A stretch of 6,941 nucleotides of DNA, taken from NCBI GenBank assembly GCA_016193065.1, contig JACPSX010000271.1, positions 1-6,941 on the forward strand, written 5' to 3'. The DNA comes from Candidatus Tectimicrobiota bacterium. Lineage in GTDB: Bacteria > JACPSX01. The notes under the pieces were generated by a model that was not told where the DNA came from, did not search any database, and saw only the letters and a program-made list of their open reading frames with translations. The number at the start of each line of letters is the position of its first letter. The first letter of the stretch is position 1. Positions 1-6,398 of the stretch are shown piece after piece. The translations under genes and the position numbers were made by a program.

Positions 1-247
1 CGCCTGCAAAACTTCCTGCCTGTGCGGACACGCAGACAGGTAAGTCGCCCTACGGGGCACACCCGGTCTCTTCCAGCAATCCTGTTAAGGTCGCCTGCGG
101 GGGGAACTCCCTTGGAGAAAGTAGGGGCAGAGGACCCAGGGGGTGCCCCCCTGCCCAATCGGGTCACTACGAAGCCGCAAAAACTGATGGAGTGGGCAAG
201 TCGGAGATCGTCCTTTCAATGACAAGTTCGTATGGTATATTCAGACG
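1..247. other. GC-rich non-coding leader with several hairpins
   Basis: No protein is convincing here: the possible short reading frames lack a good ribosome binding site and resemble no family I know. Several foldable elements are visible. Bases 15-26 (CCTGCCTGTGCG) and 29-40 (CACGCAGACAGG) form an imperfect palindrome. GCCC (47-50), TACG, GGGC (55-58) gives a hairpin closed by a UNCG-type tetraloop. CAGGGGG (137-143) and CCCCCTG (147-153) form a 7-bp hairpin, and GGGCAG (125-130) could pair with CTGCCC (151-156) around it. GACCC (133-137) could alternatively pair with GGGTC (161-165). This may be an untranslated leader of mtgA, the end of an upstream RNA, or simply intergenic sequence. I cannot assign it to an RNA family. 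Confidence 0.4.
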
Positions 248-1060
248 ATGAGGATCGGGAAAAAAGCCAAGGGAAAAAGGGCAGGGAATCGGTTCCCTTC
301 AAGAGCTTCTCGAAAAAAGGGGAAGCCCCTGAGGTGGGTTTTCCGGCTGGCGGTGTTGATCGTGGCGGCCCTGGGTGGGGCGGCCCTCGCACAGGTCATC
401 CTCATTCCAAACGTGGCCTCCCTTAAGTTGAGCGCGCCGAAGCGGACGGCGATCATGCTGCAGAGGATGCGGGAACACGAACAACGGGGGCAACCCTACC
501 GCATACAGCAGCAGCCGGTCCCCTTGTCCCAGATTTCCAAGAACCTGCGGTGGGCCGTGATTGTTTCCGAAGACGGGGCGTTCTACGGCCACGCGGGGAT
601 TGATCTGGACGAAATCCGGGCCTCGATTCAGCGAGATCTGGAGGAGAAGCGGGTGGCGCGCGGCGGTTCCACGATCACGATGCAACTGGCCCGCAACCTC
701 TATCTTTCTACCTCCAAAAACCCGCTGCGGAAGCTCCGGGAGATCGCCATTGCCCGGGCTATGGAGGCGGAACTTTCCAAGGGCAGGATTCTTGAGCTGT
801 ACCTGAACTCGGTGGAATGGGGGGAGGGGATTTTCGGCTGCGAAGCCGCGGCCCGGGCTTACTTCGGCGTGAGTTGCGCCGATTTGGGCCCCGAGCAGGC
901 GGCCCTCATGGCCGCCGTTCTTCCGAACCCCCTGCGGCGCAATGTGCTGAGCCCGTCCAAATCGGTTTTGTGGAAGCAGCGCTGGATCTTGGCTGCCATG
1001 AGGAAACGAGGGGTTCTGGATAGCGGGGCTCCCGGGAGCCCGGGGGGGATGAGCGAATGA
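248..1060 (+). CDS. mtgA: Monofunctional biosynthetic peptidoglycan transglycosylase (GT51)
   Basis: The product polymerises lipid II into glycan strands on the periplasmic face of the inner membrane and has no transpeptidase domain. The 270-residue protein has a very basic N-terminus (1-30), one membrane segment at about 31-53, and then a GT51 domain. Its motifs appear in order: EDGAFYGHAGID (108-119, with E108 as the expected catalytic glutamate), GGSTITMQLARNLYL (139-153), RKLREIAIARAMEAELSKGR (161-180) running into ILELYLN (181-187), and the MtgA-like stretches EWGEGIFGCEAAARAYFG (190-207) and EQAALMAAVLPNPLR (216-230). It ends soon after the GT51 domain, as MtgA does and bifunctional class A PBPs do not. 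Length is slightly above E. coli MtgA (about 242 residues) because of the longer basic N-terminus. ATG 248 is the only usable start before the in-frame stop at 185-187, although its ribosome binding site is poor. The stop overlaps the next gene's start (ATGA). Confidence 0.95.
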   Translation: MRIGKKAKGKRAGNRFPSRASRKKGKPLRWVFRLAVLIVAALGGAALAQVILIPNVASLKLSAPKRTAIMLQRMREHEQRGQPYRIQQQPVPLSQISKNLRWAVIVSEDGAFYGHAGIDLDEIRASIQRDLEEKRVARGGSTITMQLARNLYLSTSKNPLRKLREIAIARAMEAELSKGRILELYLNSVEWGEGIFGCEAAARAYFGVSCADLGPEQAALMAAVLPNPLRRNVLSPSKSVLWKQRWILAAMRKRGVLDSGAPGSPGGMSE

Positions 1061-1914
1061 GAGCAGTGCAAGTCCGTTGCCGTTGGTGGTTGATGGTGCT
1101 GCTGGCGGCCGTTGCCGTCGGTGCCTCAGGTGCCCGAGCCCAGGAGGCGGCGGAGGGGAAACGCGCCCTGATCGCGCAGATGCTCGACCTGGCCGGAATG
1201 AAGTCCCAGATTGGCGAGTTGGGTGAAATCATCGCCTCGGCTGCCGAGCAGTATCAGGGTCGCCTTAGCGTGTCGGATCGCAAGAGGGTCACGGATCTCA
1301 TTGCGGGAGCCTATGCGGTTGAGAAGGTGTATCCGGGGATCATCCGGGCCTTCGAGAAGGAATACGATCCCTCCTACATGACCGGCGCGATGAACTGGCT
1401 TCAGTCCCCCCTGGGGCGGAAGATGAGCGCTCTGGAAGTGCAGGCAGCCACTCAAAATTCCCCCGAGCAGATCATGGGTTTCAACACTGAGTATCGGCGG
1501 CTGTCGGAGGGGCGGCGGGCCGCCATTGACCGCCTGGCGAATGTGCTCAAGGCGGGAGACGTGCTCGTGAACACGGTCCTCATCACGACCACGGAAATGG
1601 TGATGGGGATGCAGGCCGAACTCCCCGCGGATAAGAAGATCAACGAACAGCAAATGCGGGCCGGCGCGGAGGGCCTGCGCAACCAGTTGCGGGGGCGCTA
1701 TCAGGAACTGGCGCGCGTCTCGATTGCCTATACGTACCGCTCCCTTTCCGATGAGGAGTTGGAGCAGGGCACCCTGTTTTACACCACCGAGGCCGGACAG
1801 TGGTTGAATCGGGTGGGGAATGACGCGCTGGTCGAGGCCATGGGGCAGTCGGCCCGGGAGGTCGGCAAGGGGCTGGGGGTGATCCTGAGAGAAAGGCGAG
1901 GGGTCAAGAGCTGA
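1057..1914 (+). CDS. Secreted DUF2059 domain-containing protein
   Basis: A 285-residue exported protein of unknown function. It starts with a Sec signal peptide: basic residues, a hydrophobic core at about 9-22, and a likely signal peptidase I site after A-R-A (26-28). The mature part is predicted to be largely helical. The clearest family hallmark is near the C-terminus (223-250), where a tyrosine-rich stretch with SLSDEELEQGTLFYTTEAGQ (229-248) matches the DUF2059 pattern of an acidic turn followed by a helix and a 'FYxSpaGq'-like turn. A weaker copy lies at about 95-127 (YMTGAMNWLQSPLGRKMSAL), so the protein may contain two divergent DUF2059-like units. The ATG overlaps the mtgA stop in an ATGA arrangement, which implies translational coupling and an envelope-related setting. 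No catalytic residues are apparent. The family assignment is fairly firm; the function is unknown. Confidence 0.85.
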   Translation: MRAVQVRCRWWLMVLLAAVAVGASGARAQEAAEGKRALIAQMLDLAGMKSQIGELGEIIASAAEQYQGRLSVSDRKRVTDLIAGAYAVEKVYPGIIRAFEKEYDPSYMTGAMNWLQSPLGRKMSALEVQAATQNSPEQIMGFNTEYRRLSEGRRAAIDRLANVLKAGDVLVNTVLITTTEMVMGMQAELPADKKINEQQMRAGAEGLRNQLRGRYQELARVSIAYTYRSLSDEELEQGTLFYTTEAGQWLNRVGNDALVEAMGQSAREVGKGLGVILRERRGVKS

Positions 1915-1953
1915 CCCTAATCCGAAGAAAACCAACCGGGTTGATCCGTGCCA

Positions 1954-2069
1954 TTGGCCCGCAGGGCCTGTCGCCGGGTCGCCTCCTCGATCCGCGCTCC
2001 GTCACCCTGACGAGGGTCCCACTTTCGCGCGGCTCTGCGGAGGCATCCCCGACGCCACCCGCGGGCCAA
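1954..2069. repeat. Long imperfect palindrome (MITE/REP-like) upstream of fumC
   Basis: The outer arms are a perfect 9-bp inverted repeat, TTGGCCCGC (1954-1962) and GCGGGCCAA (2061-2069). Moving inward, the left arm and the reverse complement of the right arm share further blocks, including GCCTCC and CCGCGC, with small gaps. The centre is a perfect hairpin: ACCCT (2004-2008), GACG, AGGGT (2013-2017). The left arm can also fold locally as GGCCC (1956-1960) with GGGCC (1964-1968). Just outside, 2080-2090 (CCCCGACGAGG) repeats the central 2005-2015 (CCCTGACGAGG) with one change. I see no protein-coding signal. The structure fits a non-autonomous palindromic repeat, but copy number cannot be judged from one window. 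Confidence 0.5.
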
Positions 2070-2111
2070 CGCCGAATGACCCCGACGAGGAATTTCGGAT
2101 TGTGGCTAGCG

Positions 2112-2147
2112 CTGGAAATCTCCAGAGGTGTGTAAAGGAGGGGTGTC
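2112..2147 (+). promoter_or_regulatory. fumC ribosome binding site with small upstream hairpin
   Basis: AAAGGAGG (2134-2141) is a near-perfect anti-16S match, six bases before the ATG at 2148, and it fixes the fumC start. A 5-bp hairpin, CTGGA (2112-2116), AATC, TCCAG (2121-2125), lies immediately upstream and leaves the Shine-Dalgarno sequence exposed. I found no convincing -35/-10 pair nearby. Confidence 0.8.
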
Positions 2148-3551
2148 ATGGACGGGGTACGGGTGGAGACGGATTCGTTGGGACCTGTGAGCGTGCCGGC
2201 TGCCGCCTATTACGGTGCGCAAACCCAGCGCGCCGTGGATAATTTTCCCATCAGCGGCCTGCGCTTCCCGCGCCGGTTTATCCGGGCCCTGGGACTGCTC
2301 AAGAGGGGTTGCGCCCAGATCAACCTGGAAAGCGGGGGGCTGGACGAGAAAACAGCCGCGGCGATACTTCAGGCCGCCGGGGAGGTGGCGGAGGGGAAAT
2401 TCGACGAGCAGTTCGTGGTGGATATCTTTCAGACGGGATCGGGAACCTCGACGAACATGAACGCCAATGAGGTCATTGCGAATCGGGCCATCGAGCTTCT
2501 CGGCGGCGAGGTGGGCTCGAAAAAACCCGTCCATCCCAACGACCACGTGAACATGGGGCAGTCCTCCAACGACGTTATTCCAACAGCCATCCACGTCGCG
2601 GCGCTGGAGGCCATCGAGCGCGACCTGCTGCCCGCCCTGGCCGAGATGAGGGATGCTCTGGAAGAGAAGTCCCGCGCCTTCGACAGCATCGTGAAGATCG
2701 GGCGCACGCACCTTCAGGACGCGGTGCCCGTCCGCCTGGGGCAGGAGTTCGGGGGATATGCAGCCATGATCCGTGAGGGGATTCGCCGCGTCCATAGCTG
2801 CCGGGAAGGGCTCCGCGAGCTGGCCCTCGGGGGCACGGCGGTGGGCACCGGGCTGAACGCCGAGCCCGGCTTTTCCGAAGCGGTCATCGCCCGGATCTCC
2901 GAGGATACGAGAATCGTCTTCCGGCAAGCCGCCAACTTGTTCGAGGCTCTGGGGGCACGGGACGCCGTGGTGGAGGCCAGCGGCGCGCTGAAGTGCGTGG
3001 GCTGCAGCCTCATGAAGATTGCCAATGACATCCGCTGGCTGGGCTCGGGTCCGCGCTGCGGAATCGGGGAAATCCTGATTCCGGACCTGCAGCCCGGAAG
3101 CTCCATCATGCCCGGAAAGGTGAACCCCGTGATGCCCGAGATGCTCACCATGGTGGCCGCCCAGGTGATCGGCAACGACGCGGCGATCACCATCGGCGGC
3201 CAGGGGGGCAATTTCGAGCTGAACGTCTACATGCCCGTGATGGGCTACAACCTCCTGCAGTCCATTGAACTGCTGGCCCGGGGGACCCGGACATTCACAT
3301 CCAGGTGCATCCGGGGGCTGGAAGCGAATCGCCAGCGCTGCGAGGAGATGGTGGAAAAAAGCCTCGCCATGTGCACCGCTCTGGCTCCCAGGATCGGCTA
3401 CGACGCCGCGGCGGCCATTGCGAAGGAAGCTTACACCAGCGGCCGGACGGTCCGGGAGGTGGCCCGGGAGAAGCGGGTGCTCCCCGAAGATGAGTTAAAC
3501 GCTGTGCTGGATCCCCGGCGCATGACCGAGCCCGGAATTCCGGGAGCGTGA
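2148..3551 (+). CDS. fumC: Class II fumarate hydratase
   Basis: This enzyme catalyses reversible hydration of fumarate to L-malate in the TCA cycle. It is the iron-independent, homotetrameric cytosolic type. The 467-residue length equals that of E. coli FumC, and the motifs fall at the same positions: TGSGT (96-100), the SSN motif (139-141), KIGRTHLQDA (183-192, with catalytic H188), LGGTAVGTGLN (227-237), and the signature loop GSSIMPGKVNP (317-327) with the catalytic serine at S318 and K324/N326. LMKIANDIRWLGSGPRCGIG (288-307) and GGQGGNFELNVYMPV (350-364) are also typical. The Gly in MPGKVNP, where aspartases have MPAKVNP, and HLQDA favour fumarase over aspartase. It appears to be a single-gene unit on a strong ribosome binding site, 233 bases after the DUF2059 gene and convergent with the ABC operon. 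All key residues are intact. Confidence 0.96.
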   Translation: MDGVRVETDSLGPVSVPAAAYYGAQTQRAVDNFPISGLRFPRRFIRALGLLKRGCAQINLESGGLDEKTAAAILQAAGEVAEGKFDEQFVVDIFQTGSGTSTNMNANEVIANRAIELLGGEVGSKKPVHPNDHVNMGQSSNDVIPTAIHVAALEAIERDLLPALAEMRDALEEKSRAFDSIVKIGRTHLQDAVPVRLGQEFGGYAAMIREGIRRVHSCREGLRELALGGTAVGTGLNAEPGFSEAVIARISEDTRIVFRQAANLFEALGARDAVVEASGALKCVGCSLMKIANDIRWLGSGPRCGIGEILIPDLQPGSSIMPGKVNPVMPEMLTMVAAQVIGNDAAITIGGQGGNFELNVYMPVMGYNLLQSIELLARGTRTFTSRCIRGLEANRQRCEEMVEKSLAMCTALAPRIGYDAAAAIAKEAYTSGRTVREVAREKRVLPEDELNAVLDPRRMTEPGIPGA

Positions 3552-3558
3552 GGTTAGC

Positions 3559-3604
3559 TTCCCTCATCGCGACCCTCTCGCTGTTGTGGGAGAGGGCAAG
3601 GGGA
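3559..3604. repeat. REP-like palindrome between convergent genes
   Basis: CCCTCTC (3573-3579) and GAGAGGG (3590-3596) form a perfect 7-bp stem with a 10-base loop. An outer TCCC (3560-3563) pairs with GGGA (3601-3604). The style, nested C-rich and G-rich arms about 45 bases long just after a stop codon, resembles dispersed palindromes common in GC-rich genomes. There is no T-tract on either strand, so an intrinsic terminator role is doubtful, although the hairpin could still stabilise the 3' ends of both converging transcripts. Confidence 0.45.
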
Positions 3605-3606
3605 TC

Positions 3607-3628
3607 TATCTGAAAGAATCCTCAGATA
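3607..3628. terminator. Possible bidirectional hairpin between fumC and the ABC operon
   Basis: TATCTGA (3607-3613) and TCAGATA (3622-3628) form a perfect 7-bp stem with an 8-base loop, placed between the converging stop codons at 3551 and 3657. The position suits a bidirectional transcript end, but no T-run follows on either strand. It may therefore act only as a 3'-end stabiliser or be coincidental. Confidence 0.3.
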
Positions 3629-3656
3629 CGGAAGTAAGTAGGACCCGTGGCCGAGG

Positions 3657-4415
3657 TCATTCCAGGTCACCGACGCGGGTCAGGAGTTGGTCGACGATTT
3701 CCTGCTGGATGCGGAAGATCTCCGGATTGCGGTAATCTCGGGGGCGAGGCAAGGGGATCTCACGGGAGGTGAAGATCTCGGCCGGGCGATTTGTCATGAC
3801 ATGCACCACGTCCCCTAAATAGACGGCCTCTAGAGCGTTGTGGGTGATGAAGAGGACCGTCAGGCGCTCCTTTTCCCAGAGATCGAGGAGATCGCGGCGC
3901 AACTGCCGCGCCGTCAGCTCATCCAGGTTGCTGAAGGGTTCGTCCATAAGCAGGACGTCCGGGTGGATGGCAAAGGCCCGGGCGATCCCGACCCGCGACT
4001 GCATCCCCCCGGAGAGGGTCAGGGGGTAGACACCCCTGAACTTTTCCAGCCCTACCATCTTGAGATAGCGATCCACTATGGCGGGCCGTTTCTCCCGGGG
4101 CACCCCTTTGACCCGGAGAGCGAAGTCGATGTTGTCGGCGACGGTCCGCCAGTTCAGCAGACGCGGTTCCTGAAAGATATAACCGATGTTCACCGATTTG
4201 GGATCCTGCCCCTCGAATTCAATGGCTCCCCCGCTGGGCGAGAGAAGTCCGACGATCATGTTGAGCAGGGTGGACTTGCCGCAACCCGAGGGACCCAGAA
4301 GGCAGGCAAATTGCCCCTCTCTGACCGTGAGGTTCACGTCCTTCAGAACCGCCAGGGAATGCCCGTTTGGGGTGGAAAACGAATGGGAAAGATGGCGGAT
4401 GTGAATGGTGGCCAT
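3657..4415 (-). CDS. ABC importer ATPase, nitrate/sulfonate/taurine family
   Basis: This is the cytoplasmic nucleotide-binding subunit that powers the importer encoded upstream. The 252-residue protein has a full set of motifs: Walker A GPSGCGKST (41-49), a Q-loop in FQEPRLLNW (81-89, Q82), signature LSGGMQ (134-139), Walker B VLLMDEP (154-160, D158 and E159), D-loop SNLD (162-165), and the switch histidine H192 in FITHNALEA. The Q-loop 'EPRLLNW' and overall length place it with the SsuB/TauB/NrtD group. It starts nine bases after the permease stop and is the last gene of the minus-strand operon; GGGGACAG just ahead of the ATG serves as a modest ribosome binding site. All catalytic residues are intact. 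The substrate cannot be inferred from the ATPase, so no gene symbol is given. Confidence 0.93.
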   Translation of the reverse strand: MATIHIRHLSHSFSTPNGHSLAVLKDVNLTVREGQFACLLGPSGCGKSTLLNMIVGLLSPSGGAIEFEGQDPKSVNIGYIFQEPRLLNWRTVADNIDFALRVKGVPREKRPAIVDRYLKMVGLEKFRGVYPLTLSGGMQSRVGIARAFAIHPDVLLMDEPFSNLDELTARQLRRDLLDLWEKERLTVLFITHNALEAVYLGDVVHVMTNRPAEIFTSREIPLPRPRDYRNPEIFRIQQEIVDQLLTRVGDLE

Positions 4416-4424
4416 CTCTGTCCC

Positions 4425-5261
4425 CTAAGCCTGCGCCATGGCGAAAGCTTCTTTCGTTTCAGGACGCCAGCGGGTAATGCGGCGTTCGATGGGATAGATC
4501 ACGCCGAATTCCAGCAGCAGCATGATCAGGGTGAATGACAGAGTCCAGGCCATCACCTTCATCATGGAAAAGAGGCCGAACCAGTGGCTGATCTGGTGGC
4601 CGATTCCCTTGTCGAGCCCTACCATCTCCGAGATGACGACCACCTTCCAGGCCAGGGAAAGGCCCAGGCGTGTCCCCGACAGGAGATAGGGAATGAGCTG
4701 GGGAATAACGATCTCGCGAACGATCGTCCGGCGGGGGGCTCTCAGGGTGCGCGCCATCTGCACAAGCTTGGTGTCCAGGGCCTTGGTCCCCTCCCAGATG
4801 TTCAGGGTGATCATCGGGGAGGTGACAATTATGATGGAAAAGATGGCCGCGAAGTCCGTGAGCCCAAACCAGAGGACGGAGATCACGGCCCACATGAGGC
4901 CGGGGATCGTGAGACCGATCAGGATCTCCATCTTCCAGAAGGTCTCCATCTGACGGTTGATCCCCATCCCGACCCCGATCAGGATTCCTACGAGCAGAGC
5001 TCCGGCAACGCCTCCGAGAACTCGCATGAGCGTGTAGTACATGTCGGTGAAGAATTCCCCGCTCCTGAAGATCTCCCAGGAAGTCCGGGCCACGGCCATG
5101 GGGCCGGGGAGGATAAACTCGGGGAAGAACGGGGCAATCGCGGCCCATAGCCCAAGGAGAACCATCACCGAGAGGGCGTAGAGGTGGAGGTTCCTGAACC
5201 TCCCGGATCTCGTCCGGTCAGGAACCGAGGCAGGGATAGCCTCCGGCAGCGTTGGTTTCAT
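4425..5261 (-). CDS. ABC importer permease, SsuC/TauC type
   Basis: This is the inner-membrane channel subunit (BPD_transp_1 fold). The 278 residues hold about six hydrophobic segments, near 28-47, 78-100, 112-133, 136-155, 192-214 and 235-257, with LPGPMAV (51-57), a common start of the family's core domain. The cytoplasmic coupling loop that docks on the ATPase is at about 168-191, followed by YLLSGTRLGLSLAWKVVVIS (192-211). This is clearly the EAA loop, yet it deviates: the usual EAAxxLGA reads QMARTLRA (168-175), so the near-invariant glycine is arginine (R174) and the glutamate is not acidic. The gene lies 13 bases after the binding-protein stop, with only a weak ribosome binding site (GAG in the gap), which suggests translational coupling. 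Probably a homodimer in the complex. The substrate is unknown. Confidence 0.92.
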   Translation of the reverse strand: MKPTLPEAIPASVPDRTRSGRFRNLHLYALSVMVLLGLWAAIAPFFPEFILPGPMAVARTSWEIFRSGEFFTDMYYTLMRVLGGVAGALLVGILIGVGMGINRQMETFWKMEILIGLTIPGLMWAVISVLWFGLTDFAAIFSIIIVTSPMITLNIWEGTKALDTKLVQMARTLRAPRRTIVREIVIPQLIPYLLSGTRLGLSLAWKVVVISEMVGLDKGIGHQISHWFGLFSMMKVMAWTLSFTLIMLLLEFGVIYPIERRITRWRPETKEAFAMAQA

Positions 5262-5274
5262 CGCAGTCCGACTC

Positions 5275-6300
5275 TCAGGCCGAGATCGGGTTCAGGAAAC
5301 CCTCGGGGTACCGCTTGAGGATGCCCACCTTGACCGCCTGCTGTAAATAAAACTCGGCCTCTTTTGCGCCATTGGGTCCCCACTCCCATAGGAAGGTATC
5401 CTTGATGCGCTCGGAGGCAATCTCGATCTCTTTTTCCGTGTTAAGTCCCAGGGCCTTTTTCATCCAATCCTTCTGTAGAAATCCCTTCATGTCCTTGGTG
5501 AACAGCTCGAGGGCTTCGTTCCGGGCTTTGATGAAAGCCACCACGGCCGCGCGGTCATTGCGGATCGTGTCTTCGTGGGCCCCCAGGCCTCCCACCGGAA
5601 ACAGGGTGTAACCCGTGATCTCCTTCCATTCTCTGAAAAAGGGTTTCCCAATGATCTTGTACTTCCCCGTCGCCAGAAGTTTGGACAGGCTGGCTTCAAT
5701 GGCGAGCCCGGCGTCGAGTTCTCCTTTTTCCACCAGAGCGGCGGCCAGGGGAGGCGTCACCCTGCGCAGGCGGAATTGCTTTTCCGCATCGATCCCCTTG
5801 GCCTGGGCGATCATCAGCAGCCCGGCGCTTGCCTCCGAGGGCAGGCCGAACCACCCCACGTTCTTGCCGATAAGGTCTTCCATGCGCCGGTAGGGGGCGT
5901 CCGCGCGGACAATCAGGCTGGTGTGGTTCTGGTTGTTCGGGCTCACGTACTGAACGGGACGGCCCTCCAGGCGGCCGATGGATCCCGAGATGAGGGCAAA
6001 GGCGCCGGTCATGTCAATCTTACCGAGCAGGAACTGGGTGTGCTGAGCATTGAGGTCGTCAAACGGCTTGAACTCCAGGTTCACTCCGTACTTCCCGCCC
6101 AGGTTCATCTGCGTGATAATGGAGGACGGGATGGCGGAGGTTCCCGTGTTCACGATGCCGACGACGTACTTTTTCTGGGCGAAGGCTCTTGCCGGAGCGA
6201 GCAGGGACCCTCCCAGTCCCAGCAGGAGGGCGCCGGCAGTTCCGCCCAAAAATTCCCGACGGTTCATGCCTGCAAAGCTATTCGTGGTGGTTGTTCCCAT
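5275..6300 (-). CDS. Tat-exported ABC solute-binding protein (NMT1/SsuA-like)
   Basis: This periplasmic binding protein delivers solute to the permease. I chose ATG 6300 because AAGGAGAGGAGG (6307-6318 on the complementary strand) sits six bases before it; the longer in-frame start at 6345 has no ribosome binding site. The 341-residue protein opens with a twin-arginine signal: NRREFLGG (13-20), a hydrophobic segment (21-35) and a likely cleavage site after A-F-A (39-41). The mature chain starts KKYVVGIVNTGTSAIPSS and has the layout of the NMT1/SsuA/TauA family: 'LLGKIDMTGAFALIS' (91-105), VRADAPYRRMEDLIGKNVGW (131-150), and LVEKGELDAGLAIEASLSKL (189-208). Tat use means it is exported folded or with a cofactor, although many homologues of this family carry Tat signals without one. 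It is a single complete frame. The ligand is not identifiable. Confidence 0.9.
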   Translation of the reverse strand: MGTTTTNSFAGMNRREFLGGTAGALLLGLGGSLLAPARAFAQKKYVVGIVNTGTSAIPSSIITQMNLGGKYGVNLEFKPFDDLNAQHTQFLLGKIDMTGAFALISGSIGRLEGRPVQYVSPNNQNHTSLIVRADAPYRRMEDLIGKNVGWFGLPSEASAGLLMIAQAKGIDAEKQFRLRRVTPPLAAALVEKGELDAGLAIEASLSKLLATGKYKIIGKPFFREWKEITGYTLFPVGGLGAHEDTIRNDRAAVVAFIKARNEALELFTKDMKGFLQKDWMKKALGLNTEKEIEIASERIKDTFLWEWGPNGAKEAEFYLQQAVKVGILKRYPEGFLNPISA

Positions 6301-6385
6301 GAAGAACCTCCTCTCCTTGGGTTCGCGAAAGAAGCACGGTTGCACCCAACTTGCCTATCAGTGAATAATACTGGCTATATACCAC
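6278..6385 (-). CDS. Possible 35-codon leader ORF before the binding-protein gene
   Basis: Right after the stop of the cyclodeaminase-like gene, the minus strand reads AAGGAGAAGG (bases 6391-6400), then five T's, then GTG (6385-6383), an excellent Shine-Dalgarno spacing. The frame stays open for 35 codons, beginning MVYSQYYSLIGKLGATVLLS, and stops at TAG (6280-6278) inside the binding-protein gene, 23 bases past its ATG in another frame. Ribosomes on it would terminate close to the binding-protein start, which could couple the two. Against it: the peptide resembles nothing I recognise, its first codons are AU-rich unlike the neighbours, and it overlaps the next gene's Shine-Dalgarno sequence. 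It may be a chance frame. Confidence 0.25.
   Translation of the reverse strand: MVYSQYYSLIGKLGATVLLSRTQGEEVLHGNNHHE
6307..6318 (-). promoter_or_regulatory. Ribosome binding site that sets the binding-protein start
   Basis: The minus strand reads AAGGAGAGGAGG here, with GGAGG (6307-6311) six bases before the ATG at 6300. It decides for the 341-residue protein over the 356-residue alternative starting at 6345, whose extra 15 residues would also place charged and bulky residues ahead of the Tat motif. Confidence 0.85.
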
Positions 6386-6398
6386 AAAAACCTTCTCC

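Noticed and set aside
1-220. 6S RNA, tmRNA, RNase P RNA or SRP RNA in the leader region
   Set aside because: I looked for their conserved cores: no tRNA-like 3' end, no GGAAGG-AGCAGCC-type SRP loop, no GAGGAAAGTCC P-RNA core and no convincing long closing stem of 6S RNA. Only a covariance search could settle it.
22-222. 66-codon open frame in the leader region
   Set aside because: No ribosome binding site, low-complexity Arg/Pro/Gly composition typical of GC-rich chance frames, and it runs through several hairpins. It resembles no family I know.
219-241. Possible promoter for mtgA (ATGACA at 219-224 and TATATT at 236-241)
   Set aside because: Each box matches the sigma-70 consensus at five of six positions, but the spacer is only 11 bases, and the TATATT box would place the transcript start at or after the ATG at 248.
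1126-1935. 269-codon open frame opposite the DUF2059 gene
   Set aside because: It is the antisense shadow of a well-supported secreted protein. Its composition is Pro/His/Arg/Gly-rich with no recognisable domain.
2106-2927. 273-codon open frame opposite fumC
   Set aside because: It lies antisense to an intact fumarase with all active-site residues. The long antisense frame is expected from GC-rich codon usage.
2148-3551. Aspartate ammonia-lyase as an alternative for the fumC product
   Set aside because: The signature loop reads MPGKVNP rather than the aspartase MPAKVNP, and the length and motif positions coincide with E. coli FumC, including H188 and S318.
6301-6345. Upstream start at 6345 for the binding protein (356 residues)
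   Set aside because: It has no ribosome binding site, while a strong one sits at the correct distance from ATG 6300; the extension would also contain the Shine-Dalgarno sequence itself.
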